A model generated the notes under the pieces. That model ran no database searches, was not told the origin of the DNA, and saw only the letters and a list, made by a program, of their open reading frames with translations. Below, in pieces: positions 1-7,440 of a stretch of 64,000 nt of DNA. The position numbers and the translations under genes were made by a program. Within the stretch, counting starts at the first letter, position 1. The number at the start of each line of letters is the position of its first letter. The DNA comes from Parabacteroides sp. AD58 (lineage in GTDB: Bacteria; Bacteroidota; Bacteroidia; Bacteroidales; Tannerellaceae): positions 3,601,001 to 3,665,000 of the forward strand of contig NZ_CP146284.1 of the NCBI RefSeq assembly GCF_023744375.2, written 5' to 3'.

Positions 1-351
1 TTTTGAGAATGAAAATTGGAGTAAAATCATTCGGAAAAAGAGGAAAAATGTATTTGAACAGCCCTTTTTTAGGAAATTCGGGAGTTTTGTTTACGTTTCT
101 AGGCAGGAATGAATTAAAATACGCCGGCTTTTTATTCAAAGATGGTTATGAATTAGCGAAAATCTAGGCATGAAAAAGTGGAAAATGAATAGAAAAAACG
201 GATATTTTTAACTGAAAATGGATGAAATTATCCTAATTTCTTCGTTATTTTTGTTCGGAAAGTAAAAATGATAGTTAGCATAAAAAGAATAAAACAGACT
301 TTTTGTTTGTAAAAAAGCCTGTTTTGTTTACTATTTGTAAAAGGAGCCTGC
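1..351. other. AT-rich intergenic region with partial repeat copy
   Basis: No credible gene lies here. The stretch is very AT-rich. Around 100-140 it carries the block AAAATACGCCGGCTTTTT preceded by TAGGCAGGA, both of which recur in the full intergenic repeats near 44.1 kb and 60.1 kb, so it looks like a shortened copy of the same element. The right end holds the terminator of the following minus-strand transporter gene. Confidence 0.6.
291..325 (-). terminator. Intrinsic terminator of the AspT-type transporter gene
   Basis: AAAACAGAC (291-299) pairs with GCCTGTTTT (317-325) with one mismatch, and on the minus strand the stem is followed by a T-rich run. It lies 27 bp past the stop codon of the minus-strand transporter. 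Confidence 0.6.
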
Positions 352-1947
352 TTAGATCATCCCTGCAATGAACTGGATGAACAAGATCAGGAAGACCATG
401 GCAATAGGATAGACCGTGGCATAGGCGATGCTGGGAGCCGAGCTGTCGGCCATCGAATCGGCTGCTGCCAGTCCGGGTGTGCTGGTCATTCCTCCGGCAA
501 TGGTTCCGAGCAGGTCGAGGATGTTTATTTTGAATACCCAGTATCCGAATACCAGGGCAACGATCATCGGAACGAGGGTGATAGCCATTCCGACGCCAAA
601 CAAGGTCCAGCCGCTTTCCTGGAACGTGGCAACCAGGTTACTTCCGGCCGATGTGCCGACTTCGCTCAGGAAGAACAGCAGGCCGAGCTGGCGCAAGAGC
701 TGGTTGGCCGGTCCGGACATACTCCAGATAATGGGGCCGGTCTTTCCGATGGCGCTTAAGATAAGAGCCACCATCAGGATGCCTCCGGTCAGTCCGGGCG
801 AGAAGGAGAAGCTGTCGGAAAAAGAGAGGCTCAGCTTTCCGAACAATACGCCCAGCACGATACCCATCGCGATGGGGAAGAAGTCGGTATCCGAGAGTTT
901 CTTTTCGTCGTTGCCCACATACTGGCTCAATTCATTCAGGCTTTGTTTCTCGCCTGCCACCATCAGTTTGTCGCCAAACTTGAGTGCCAGGTTCGGCTCG
1001 GCAATCAGGTCGATACCGCTTCGGCGCACACGCGTCACGGTACAGCCGAACGAGCCTTGCAGGTTCAGTTCGCCCAGCGTATGGCCGATGATGTTCTTGT
1101 TGGTCAGCAATAATGATTGCAGTTCCTGGGTCTGTGTGAAAGGAATATCCTCGTCTACTTGCTCGCCGATCAGCAGCTTGACCTGTTCGAACGAGCGGTC
1201 GTTGCCCACTACGCGGATCAGGTCGTCTTTCTTCAGTACCGAATGAGCCGTAGGGATGATAATCTCCGCTCCGTGCTTGATGCGCGAAACCACGGCTCCC
1301 GTCATGTTGCGGAACTGAAGCTGGGCGATGCTCTTGCCGATGACTTTCTCGTTTTCTACCCGAAACGTGGCCCGGTTCAATTCCGGGAACTGGCCCCGGC
1401 GTTCTATTTCCAGCTTCCGGGCTTCGGCTTCGACATCAATCCGCAGCAGCTTGGGCAGCAGCTTGACGAACAGGATCACGCCGATCACACCGAAAGGATA
1501 GGCAATACCATAGGCGATGGAAGCCGATGACGACTGGGTGGTATCGATGGCAACAGCCAGACCCGGCGTACTGGTCAGGGCGCCGGCTATCAGGCCGACA
1601 ATGCTGGGCGTATCAATGCCTAAGGCATATTTGAAGATGATCCCGGTGATGCTGGCCGAGCCCACGATGAGGAGCGCCAGGATGATGAGTGTTTTCCCTT
1701 TCGAACGGAAAGAGTCGAAGAAACCCGGACCTGCCTGGATACCGATGGTGAAGATAAAAAGCACCAGACCGATATCGCCTAAGGCTTTGGAAATGGTGAC
1801 TCCGAAGTGCCCGAACAGCAAGGCAATGAAGATGACGGCCGATACATCGAGCGACAGGCCTTTGATCTTGATCCGCCCGAGGATAAATCCGAGCGAGATG
1901 ATCAGGAACAAGGCGAAATAGGAAGTCTGCAATAAAGATTCAAACAT
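352..1947 (-). CDS. AspT/YidE/YbjL-type transporter with two RCK_C domains
   Basis: This 531-residue inner-membrane protein belongs to the AspT/YidE/YbjL group of putative anion exchangers. Hydrophobic helices form an N-terminal block (about 1-170) and a C-terminal block (about 365-531), separated by two TrkA_C/RCK_C-like soluble domains. The two membrane halves are an internal duplication: each carries a TSTPGLA motif followed by an SIAY...YP segment. The open frame extends 24 codons further upstream, but the ATG at 1947 is preferred because a -7 box lies at 1990-1997 and the protein then begins directly with the first helix. A paralogue is encoded at 14543-16219. AspT itself exchanges aspartate and alanine; the substrate here cannot be read from sequence. 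Confidence 0.85.
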   Translation of the reverse strand: MFESLLQTSYFALFLIISLGFILGRIKIKGLSLDVSAVIFIALLFGHFGVTISKALGDIGLVLFIFTIGIQAGPGFFDSFRSKGKTLIILALLIVGSASITGIIFKYALGIDTPSIVGLIAGALTSTPGLAVAIDTTQSSSASIAYGIAYPFGVIGVILFVKLLPKLLRIDVEAEARKLEIERRGQFPELNRATFRVENEKVIGKSIAQLQFRNMTGAVVSRIKHGAEIIIPTAHSVLKKDDLIRVVGNDRSFEQVKLLIGEQVDEDIPFTQTQELQSLLLTNKNIIGHTLGELNLQGSFGCTVTRVRRSGIDLIAEPNLALKFGDKLMVAGEKQSLNELSQYVGNDEKKLSDTDFFPIAMGIVLGVLFGKLSLSFSDSFSFSPGLTGGILMVALILSAIGKTGPIIWSMSGPANQLLRQLGLLFFLSEVGTSAGSNLVATFQESGWTLFGVGMAITLVPMIVALVFGYWVFKINILDLLGTIAGGMTSTPGLAAADSMADSSAPSIAYATVYPIAMVFLILFIQFIAGMI

Positions 1948-1989
1948 AATTGTGCAATTTGTTAAGATGTTATGAAGGTTTATTTTTTG

Positions 1990-1997
1990 CAAAAATA
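1990..1997 (-). promoter_or_regulatory. Promoter -7 box for the AspT-type transporter
   Basis: CAAAAATA on the plus strand reads TATTTTTG on the minus strand, matching the Bacteroidota TAnnTTTG -7 box. It lies 43 bp upstream of the chosen start codon. Confidence 0.5.
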
Positions 1998-2040
1998 GGT
2001 ATTTCGGTGGGATGTGCAAGGTCGCAGCCGGATTTCTTTG

Positions 2041-2048
2041 TACCTTTG
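2041..2048 (+). promoter_or_regulatory. Promoter -7 box for the truA operon
   Basis: TACCTTTG matches TAnnTTTG and lies 47 bp before the truA ATG at 2095. It is downstream of the ORF's earliest possible start at 2014, which supports the later start. Confidence 0.5.
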
Positions 2049-2094
2049 CCGGGAAATATCCCCATTTGGAACGTATTTCGTACTAAATAGACTT

Positions 2095-2853
2095 ATGCCT
2101 GTGAAGAGATACTTTATTTATTTAGGATATAACGGCAAATCCTTTTGCGGATGGCAGATACAGCCGAACGGCATGACCGTACAGCAATGTATTGAAGAGG
2201 CTCTTTCGACCATCCTTCGCCAGCCGGTTTCGATTGTGGGTGCCGGACGGACGGATGCCGGCGTACATGCCCGCCTGATGGTGGCCCATTTTGACTGGGC
2301 GGAGACCTTGCCCGACCCGGCTTTTCTGACCGACAAGCTGAACCGCCTGTTGCCGAAAGACATTGTGATCTACCGGATTGTCCCGGTGATTCCGGAGGCA
2401 CATGCCCGTTTTGATGCCACATCCCGAACCTATCAGTATTACCTGACGATGCAGAAAGACCCTTTCCGCTATGACCTGGTGTACCGTTATCTGGGGAAAC
2501 TGGACTTCGACCGTATGAACGAGGCCTGCCGGGTGCTGTTCGACTATGTGGATTTTACCAGCTTCAGCAAGTTGCACACCGATGTCAAGACCAACAATTG
2601 CCGTATTTACGAGGCCGGCTGGAAGCAGGAAGGCGATTTGTGGGTCTTCACGATCCGGGCCGACCGTTTCTTGCGGAATATGGTGCGTGCCATTGTGGGA
2701 ACCCTGCTGGAAGTGGGGCGCGGCAAGATGTCGGTAGAAGGTTTCCGCCGGGTGATCGAGGCCAAAGACCGGGGAAAAGCCGGCACATCGGCTCCGGGCC
2801 ATGCCTTGTTTTTGGTGAATGTCACTTATCCCGACCGGTTGTTTGAGGTGTAA
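2095..2853 (+). CDS. truA: tRNA pseudouridine synthase A
   Basis: TruA converts uridines 38-40 of the tRNA anticodon arm to pseudouridine in the cytoplasm. The protein has 252 residues, normal for the family. It opens with [18 protein letters not shown], typical of the TruA N-terminus, and carries the catalytic motif [11 protein letters not shown] with the nucleophilic aspartate at residue 54. The motif [17 protein letters not shown] near the C-terminus is also characteristic. The open frame continues 27 codons upstream to 2014, but family alignment and the -7 box at 2041 favour the ATG at 2095. It is the first gene of a run with the EamA transporter (20 bp gap) and the DUF3256 gene. Confidence 0.95.
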   Translation: MPVKRYFIYLGYNGKSFCGWQIQPNGMTVQQCIEEALSTILRQPVSIVGAGRTDAGVHARLMVAHFDWAETLPDPAFLTDKLNRLLPKDIVIYRIVPVIPEAHARFDATSRTYQYYLTMQKDPFRYDLVYRYLGKLDFDRMNEACRVLFDYVDFTSFSKLHTDVKTNNCRIYEAGWKQEGDLWVFTIRADRFLRNMVRAIVGTLLEVGRGKMSVEGFRRVIEAKDRGKAGTSAPGHALFLVNVTYPDRLFEV

Positions 2854-2873
2854 CTTAACTAAAACGTAAAGAT

Positions 2874-3770
2874 ATGTGGGTTATTTTAGCTTTTCTGTCT
2901 GCTTTTCTGTTGAGCTGTTATGAGGTGAACAAGAAGATGTCGCTCAACGGGAATGCGGTGATTCCGGTATTATTCTTCAATACGCTGTTCAGCAGTCTGA
3001 TTTTTTTACCCTTTATTGTGCTTTCCTATGCGACGGATGTGCTGGACGGCTCGTTGCTTTATGTGCCCCGTGTGCCGTTCGAAACCCATGTAGCCGTATT
3101 TATCAAGGCGGTGATTGTCCTTTCGTCGTGGATCTTCGGCTATTTTGCCCTGAAGCATCTGCCGCTGACCCTGTCCGGACCCATCAAGGCGACACAGCCG
3201 GTACTGACGCTGGTGGGCGCGCTGGTGATCTTTGGTGAGCGGCTGAATCTGTATCAGTGGATTGGTGTGGCCTTTGCGGTCGCCTCGTTTTATCTGCTTT
3301 CAGTTTCGGGGAAGAAAGAAGGCATCCGTTTCACCCACAACAAGTGGATTTATTTTACCGTTCTGTCGGTGGTGCTGGGCGCATTGAGCGGTCTGTACGA
3401 TAAATACCTGATGGGCAGTCTGGATGTGATGACCGTTCAGGTCTGGTTTAACATCTACCAGTGTGCCATCATGCTGGTGATCCTGCTTTTCCTGTGGTAT
3501 CCGCGGCGGAAACACACCACACCTTTTACCTGGCGGTGGAACATCATCTTCATATCCGTCTTCCTCTGCGTTGCCGACTGGGTGTATTTTTATGCCTTGA
3601 GTGATCCGGATTCGATGATTTCGATCGTCTCGATGATTCGCCGAAGTATTGTTTTGGTTACCTTTGCGGCAGGAGCGTTGTTCTTCCATGAAAAGAATCT
3701 GAAGAACAAGGCGATCGACCTGTTGCTGGTTCTGATCGGTATGATATTCTTATATTTGGGAACAAGATGA
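2874..3770 (+). CDS. EamA/DMT-superfamily transporter
   Basis: The 298-residue protein is almost entirely hydrophobic, with about ten transmembrane helices in two repeats of five. The first repeat ends in LPLTLSGPIKATQPVLTLVG, the conserved end of an EamA repeat, and the second ends in SIVSMIRRSIVLVTFAAGAL followed by a GMIFLYLGTR tail. EamA proteins export or import small metabolites; nothing here identifies the substrate. It starts 20 bp after truA, and its stop codon overlaps the ATG of the next gene by four bases (ATGA), so the genes are probably co-transcribed and the pair translationally coupled. Confidence 0.85.
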   Translation: MWVILAFLSAFLLSCYEVNKKMSLNGNAVIPVLFFNTLFSSLIFLPFIVLSYATDVLDGSLLYVPRVPFETHVAVFIKAVIVLSSWIFGYFALKHLPLTLSGPIKATQPVLTLVGALVIFGERLNLYQWIGVAFAVASFYLLSVSGKKEGIRFTHNKWIYFTVLSVVLGALSGLYDKYLMGSLDVMTVQVWFNIYQCAIMLVILLFLWYPRRKHTTPFTWRWNIIFISVFLCVADWVYFYALSDPDSMISIVSMIRRSIVLVTFAAGALFFHEKNLKNKAIDLLLVLIGMIFLYLGTR

Positions 3771-4420
3771 TAAAGATAGAAAGATATATGAAACGAATCG
3801 TATTATTATGCCTGCTGGTGGTGAGTGTGTTGCCGTTGAAAGCGCAGGATATGGCGGCGGTGTTTATCGCCATGCCTGATGAGTATGTTCCGCAGCTGGA
3901 AGATGCCTGGCGGAAAGACCTGGTAGATTTGTACCGTTCGAATGAGAAGGCGCGGTTGAAGAACAACATGAACGGATATTCGACGCTGGAAAAACTGACC
4001 GATAACTACCTGCTGTTGCAGTCGACGGAACGGACCACGATCGAGATGAAGCTCTTGCCGCTGGTCAATAATACGTATGTGATCTGTCAGATTGTGACGG
4101 TGAAAGGTCCGGTGGCCGACAGCCACGTGTCGTTCTTTTCACCCGACTGGAAACCGTTGAATGCGGCTGATATGCTGACTCCGGTAACAGCCGACTGGTT
4201 TATCCGGGAAGATGCCGACAAGTCGTCGGTTGCCTATATCGAATCAACTTCCCGCCTGGATATGGACCTGTTCCGTTTCCAGCTGAGTCCGGATGATTAT
4301 ACCCTGACGCAGACTTATACGACGCCGGAGTATCTGGATAAGGAAACCCAGAAGAAGCTGAAGCCTTTCCTGAAAGATACACCGAAAGTATTCACCTGGA
4401 AGAAATCCAGCTTTGAATAA
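3767..4420 (+). CDS. DUF3256-family exported protein
   Basis: This protein of 217 residues has a signal peptide (MKRIVLLCLLVVSVLPLKAQ when counted from the internal Met at residue 8) and then a globular domain that resembles DUF3256, a family known only from Bacteroidales. The stretch MAAVFIAMPDEYVPQL right after the cleavage site is the family's usual opening. The function is unknown. The ATG at 3767 overlaps the stop of the EamA gene, which argues for translational coupling; an ATG at 3788 would give a more typical signal peptide and is the main alternative. It is the last gene before a strong terminator. Confidence 0.75.
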   Translation: MIKIERYMKRIVLLCLLVVSVLPLKAQDMAAVFIAMPDEYVPQLEDAWRKDLVDLYRSNEKARLKNNMNGYSTLEKLTDNYLLLQSTERTTIEMKLLPLVNNTYVICQIVTVKGPVADSHVSFFSPDWKPLNAADMLTPVTADWFIREDADKSSVAYIESTSRLDMDLFRFQLSPDDYTLTQTYTTPEYLDKETQKKLKPFLKDTPKVFTWKKSSFE

Positions 4421-4454
4421 CCGCTGAGAAGGATTGAATCGCTGATAGGAATAC

Positions 4455-4504
4455 AAAGAAGCGCCGGCCTGATGTGCTCATGCACTGACAGCCGGCGCTT
4501 CTTT
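4455..4504. terminator. Bidirectional terminator between convergent genes
   Basis: AAAGAAGCGCCGGC (4455-4468) and GCCGGCGCTTCTTT (4491-4504) are perfect reverse complements of 14 bp with a 22-base loop. The arms end in A/T runs, so the hairpin can end the truA operon on the plus strand and the Crp-like gene on the minus strand. Confidence 0.85.
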
Positions 4505-4520
4505 TATAGATTTTTCTCTC

Positions 4521-5120
4521 TCATCCTAAATTGAAGATGCGGCGTTTCAGCTTGCAGTACCAGGACGTGCTGATGCCCATGTAAAGCGCGATATACTTGT
4601 CCGGAACACGGTGGATGATCCATTTGTAATGTTCGTACAGGTATTTGATGAATTCTTCGGCCGTGTATGATTGCAGGATGGCAAACATCATGTACAGCTT
4701 GGAAATGATCACGAGCATGGCGTGCTGATAATAGGAGGCAAACAGCGGATAGCGGAGCGACAGGCTTTCGATTGAGACACGCGAGAAACACAGGAGCTCG
4801 CTGTCTTCGAGTGCCTTGATCTCGAAGCTGGAAGGCGTCTGCGTGATATAACTGATTTCAGAGAGGAAAGGATACAGATCGTCGGAAGAGAAACCGGTGA
4901 CACATTCTTTCCCTTTGTCGGTGATGAAGATATTAACGAAAAGCCCTTTGTTGATGAAATAGGCATTCTGGCAGACTTCGCCGGTGTGCAGCAATAAGTC
5001 GCCCTTCTTTAAGGTGATGACGCGGGCATTGCTTTCCAGTTCATCTACAAAAGCCTTGTCTTGTGCCAGGGCTTCAGGAATATCTGCCAGCAAACGTGCA
5101 AAAGGCTTCTCGGCATCCAT
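4521..5120 (-). CDS. Crp/Fnr-family transcriptional regulator
   Basis: The 199-residue protein has a cyclic-nucleotide-binding-type beta barrel (about residues 30-120; LKKGDLLLHTGEVCQNAYFI is typical) and a short C-terminal winged-helix region (VPDKYIALYMGISTSWYCKL). The arginine of a true cAMP pocket is not evident and there is no iron-sulfur cysteine cluster, so the ligand is unknown. Proteins of this shape are common as uncharacterised Crp-like regulators in Bacteroidales. Its ATG lies three bases after the stop of the coiled-coil gene upstream, so the two are almost certainly one transcript from the -7 box at 6058. Confidence 0.8.
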   Translation of the reverse strand: MDAEKPFARLLADIPEALAQDKAFVDELESNARVITLKKGDLLLHTGEVCQNAYFINKGLFVNIFITDKGKECVTGFSSDDLYPFLSEISYITQTPSSFEIKALEDSELLCFSRVSIESLSLRYPLFASYYQHAMLVIISKLYMMFAILQSYTAEEFIKYLYEHYKWIIHRVPDKYIALYMGISTSWYCKLKRRIFNLG

Positions 5121-5123
5121 TCT

Positions 5124-6029
5124 TTATTCTTCAAGCGTAAATGACCGTTGGCCGATCAGGTTGCCGTCGGCAAAGATATCCACCCGATATGTACCCGGCG
5201 ACAAGAATTCTTCGATGTTCCAGTACATCGTCACCGGAACTTCTTCGCCTTCGTATTCGATCATTTTCTTCATGGAATAGTTGATGTCTTTTCCTTCGAA
5301 GGTGAAGACATCGCCCCGGCTTTTCACTAGGATATCATCATCCGGCTTCATGATGCGGACGTAAATGACCTTTTCACCGACAGGAGCCGTTACATTCTTC
5401 GCGATCTTGAAGTTGATGACAAACTGTTCCATCTTCTTGATCCGTTTGGCCAGCTTGCCGCGCGAGTTGACCGGAGTCACTGAAATACTTGTAGCATCGA
5501 GCTTGCTGGCCAGTGTGACCCGTTCGGTCAGCTTCTCTTTTTCCCGTTTCAGGCTGGCAGCCGTTGTTGAAGCCTGGCGGTATTTCTTGACCGCTTCGTT
5601 CTTCTCCACCTTCAGCTGTTCGTTCGCCCGATTCAGCGAATCGATCTGGATCACGTAGTTGCGCATGATCTTCCGCAAGGTGGCCAGCTCTTTCTTCAGG
5701 CGGGCAATTTCTTTGGCATTGGTCGATTTGACAGTTCTCAATTCTTCCATCAGGCGTTGCACCTTGGCCTGTTCGGTTGTCAGCAAAGCGACCAATGAGT
5801 CATTGCTGACACTGAATTTATAGCCTTCATACTGGAGGGAAAGTTCATTCAGGTCGTCGGCCATCATTTCCTTTTCCAGATCGAACGACTGGGTCATTTC
5901 ATCCATTTGCTGCTGCTGGTGGAATATATAATAGGCTGCGCCTGCGATGATTGCGATGAGTACAATGACCGCCAATATCAGCATTGACGTTTTATTTATT
6001 TCTTTTGTCTCTTTCTTTTCCGAATCCAT
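5124..6029 (-). CDS. Single-pass membrane protein with long coiled coil
   Basis: I do not recognise a named family. The 301-residue protein has a short charged N-terminus, one transmembrane helix (about residues 17-35, MLILAVIVLIAIIAGAAYYI) and then about 150 residues of heptad-rich coiled coil with repeated LKKEL/LKREK units. A C-terminal beta-rich domain (about 190-301) ends in GTYRVDIFADGNLIGQRSF, which looks like an immunoglobulin-type fold. The topology suggests an envelope-anchored protein with its coiled coil in the periplasm. The first ATG of the frame is nine codons upstream; the start MDSEKKE is preferred because it directly precedes the charged segment and helix. It is co-transcribed with the Crp-like regulator. 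Confidence 0.65.
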   Translation of the reverse strand: MDSEKKETKEINKTSMLILAVIVLIAIIAGAAYYIFHQQQQMDEMTQSFDLEKEMMADDLNELSLQYEGYKFSVSNDSLVALLTTEQAKVQRLMEELRTVKSTNAKEIARLKKELATLRKIMRNYVIQIDSLNRANEQLKVEKNEAVKKYRQASTTAASLKREKEKLTERVTLASKLDATSISVTPVNSRGKLAKRIKKMEQFVINFKIAKNVTAPVGEKVIYVRIMKPDDDILVKSRGDVFTFEGKDINYSMKKMIEYEGEEVPVTMYWNIEEFLSPGTYRVDIFADGNLIGQRSFTLEE

Positions 6030-6057
6030 ACTCTTAAAGTTCCTAAAAATAAACACG

Positions 6058-6065
6058 CAAAAGTA
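6058..6065 (-). promoter_or_regulatory. Promoter -7 box for the coiled-coil/Crp operon
   Basis: CAAAAGTA reads TACTTTTG on the minus strand (TAnnTTTG) and lies 29 bp upstream of the chosen start of the coiled-coil gene. Confidence 0.5.
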
Positions 6066-6126
6066 CGATTAAATTAGCTATGTAGGAAAGCCCGTTCCGT
6101 ATTTATATATTTTTAAGACGAATTAA

Positions 6127-7311
6127 TCAGATTGACTGCTGCATGCGCTCCAGATCCAGTCCTGACGGCTTCTGGTAAATACGCAGTCCGAAACATCCGA
6201 TGACAGCCAGCAGGTGTTCGAATACCTGTGCTTGCAGCCGTTCATAAGGAATCCAGTCTTTGTTGATCGTGAAGAAATACAGTTCGACCGGAAGTCCTTC
6301 GGGCTGCGGCTGCAACTGGCGGACCATCAGTGTCATCTCTGTGTTCACCTCCGGCAGTTTCCGCAGATAGCGTTCGATATACTGGCAGAAGACATGGAGG
6401 TTGACAACTTCGCTGTCGTTCTTTTCCGTTTCCGCAATCCAGCCTTCTTCGGCAAAACGCTTCCGTTCGTCGGCCGTACAGAAACGGATAGTGTTCATGT
6501 CGATATACAGCGAGCGCTTGATACGGCGGCCGCCGCTTTCGCGCATGCCGCGCCAGTTCTGGAAAGAATCGCTGACCAAAGCGTATGGCGGAATGGTGGT
6601 GATGGTTTTATCCCAATTCTGCACCTTGACGGTATTTAAGGTGACTTCCTGCACAATGCCGTCGGCTCCGTATTTAGGCATCGAAATCCAGTCGCCCGGC
6701 CGGAGCATGTCATAGGCACTCAGTTGCACGCCGGCAACCAATCCCATGATGGTGTCTTTAAATACCAGCATCAGGATGGCGGCCGAAGCTCCCAAGCCTG
6801 TGAGCAGGCGGCTTGGGTCTTTATCTAACAGCAGACTGAAGATAATGATGGCGCCCACGCCAATCACGATCATCTTCAACATCTGATAGACGCCTTTCAG
6901 CGGGCGGTCTTTCAGTTTGTCGCTCCGGTTCGACAACTCGTATAAGGAAGAAATCACCGAATTGATGAGGCGAACAGTCACCACCACAATATAGATCTGC
7001 GTAAACATCAGCAGGTATAGCAACCATTTGGATGCCGCGGTAAAAGCCAAAGGCAGCAGCAGGTAAATGACAATGGGAGGAATCAGGTGACACGTATTGT
7101 CGAGTACCTTGTCGTTCAGTAAATAGTCATCCCATTCAATCCTTGTCTTGCGGACTACTTTCCGGATCATCGGAATGATTCCGCGGCGACAGACATAGTC
7201 CATGATAAAAGCTATTATCAGGATTGCCGCTATAATAATCACTTGCAGCATCACACCTCTGATTCCCCACGCATGCAAGCCTGCAATCCATTTGTCTGGT
7301 AATTCTATCAT
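6127..7311 (-). CDS. MscS-family mechanosensitive channel, YbdG-like
   Basis: The 394-residue protein has about five N-terminal membrane helices, then the MscS pore and beta domain: LLTGLGASAAILMLVFKDTI is the glycine/alanine-rich pore helix and the following DMLRPGDWISMPKYGADGIV stretch is the conserved Lsm-like entry. The segment NWDKTITTIPPYALVSDSFQ with NWRGMRESGGRRIKRSL resembles the YbdG/MscM subgroup rather than MscS itself. Such channels open under hypo-osmotic stress in the inner membrane. The start at 7311 (MIELPDKW) is chosen over the upstream codon because a -7 box lies at 7330-7337. Confidence 0.85.
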   Translation of the reverse strand: MIELPDKWIAGLHAWGIRGVMLQVIIIAAILIIAFIMDYVCRRGIIPMIRKVVRKTRIEWDDYLLNDKVLDNTCHLIPPIVIYLLLPLAFTAASKWLLYLLMFTQIYIVVVTVRLINSVISSLYELSNRSDKLKDRPLKGVYQMLKMIVIGVGAIIIFSLLLDKDPSRLLTGLGASAAILMLVFKDTIMGLVAGVQLSAYDMLRPGDWISMPKYGADGIVQEVTLNTVKVQNWDKTITTIPPYALVSDSFQNWRGMRESGGRRIKRSLYIDMNTIRFCTADERKRFAEEGWIAETEKNDSEVVNLHVFCQYIERYLRKLPEVNTEMTLMVRQLQPQPEGLPVELYFFTINKDWIPYERLQAQVFEHLLAVIGCFGLRIYQKPSGLDLERMQQSI

Positions 7312-7329
7312 CTTCTTTCTTTTTTCCGG

Positions 7330-7337
7330 CAAATTTA
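7330..7337 (-). promoter_or_regulatory. Promoter -7 box for the MscS-type channel
   Basis: CAAATTTA reads TAAATTTG on the minus strand (TAnnTTTG), 19 bp upstream of the start codon at 7311. Confidence 0.5.
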
Positions 7338-7378
7338 CCATAAAAGCTGATTCAATAACCAGAGTCGGGACTTAAAAT

Positions 7379-7418
7379 GAAAAAGAGATACCTTTCTCTT
7401 CGAAGATATCTCCTTTTC
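7379..7418 (-). terminator. Terminator of the glycosidase-esterase gene
   Basis: AAAAGAGATA and TATCTCCTTTT flank a short spacer and form a hairpin with one bulge just past the stop codon of the minus-strand gene; the minus strand continues into a T-rich run. Confidence 0.6.
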
Positions 7419-7440
7419 AGTCGGGGAAATGATTCCCTGC

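Noticed and set aside
2122..2802. 226-codon frame antisense to truA.
   Set aside because: It is opposite a certain gene and has no start signals or domain.
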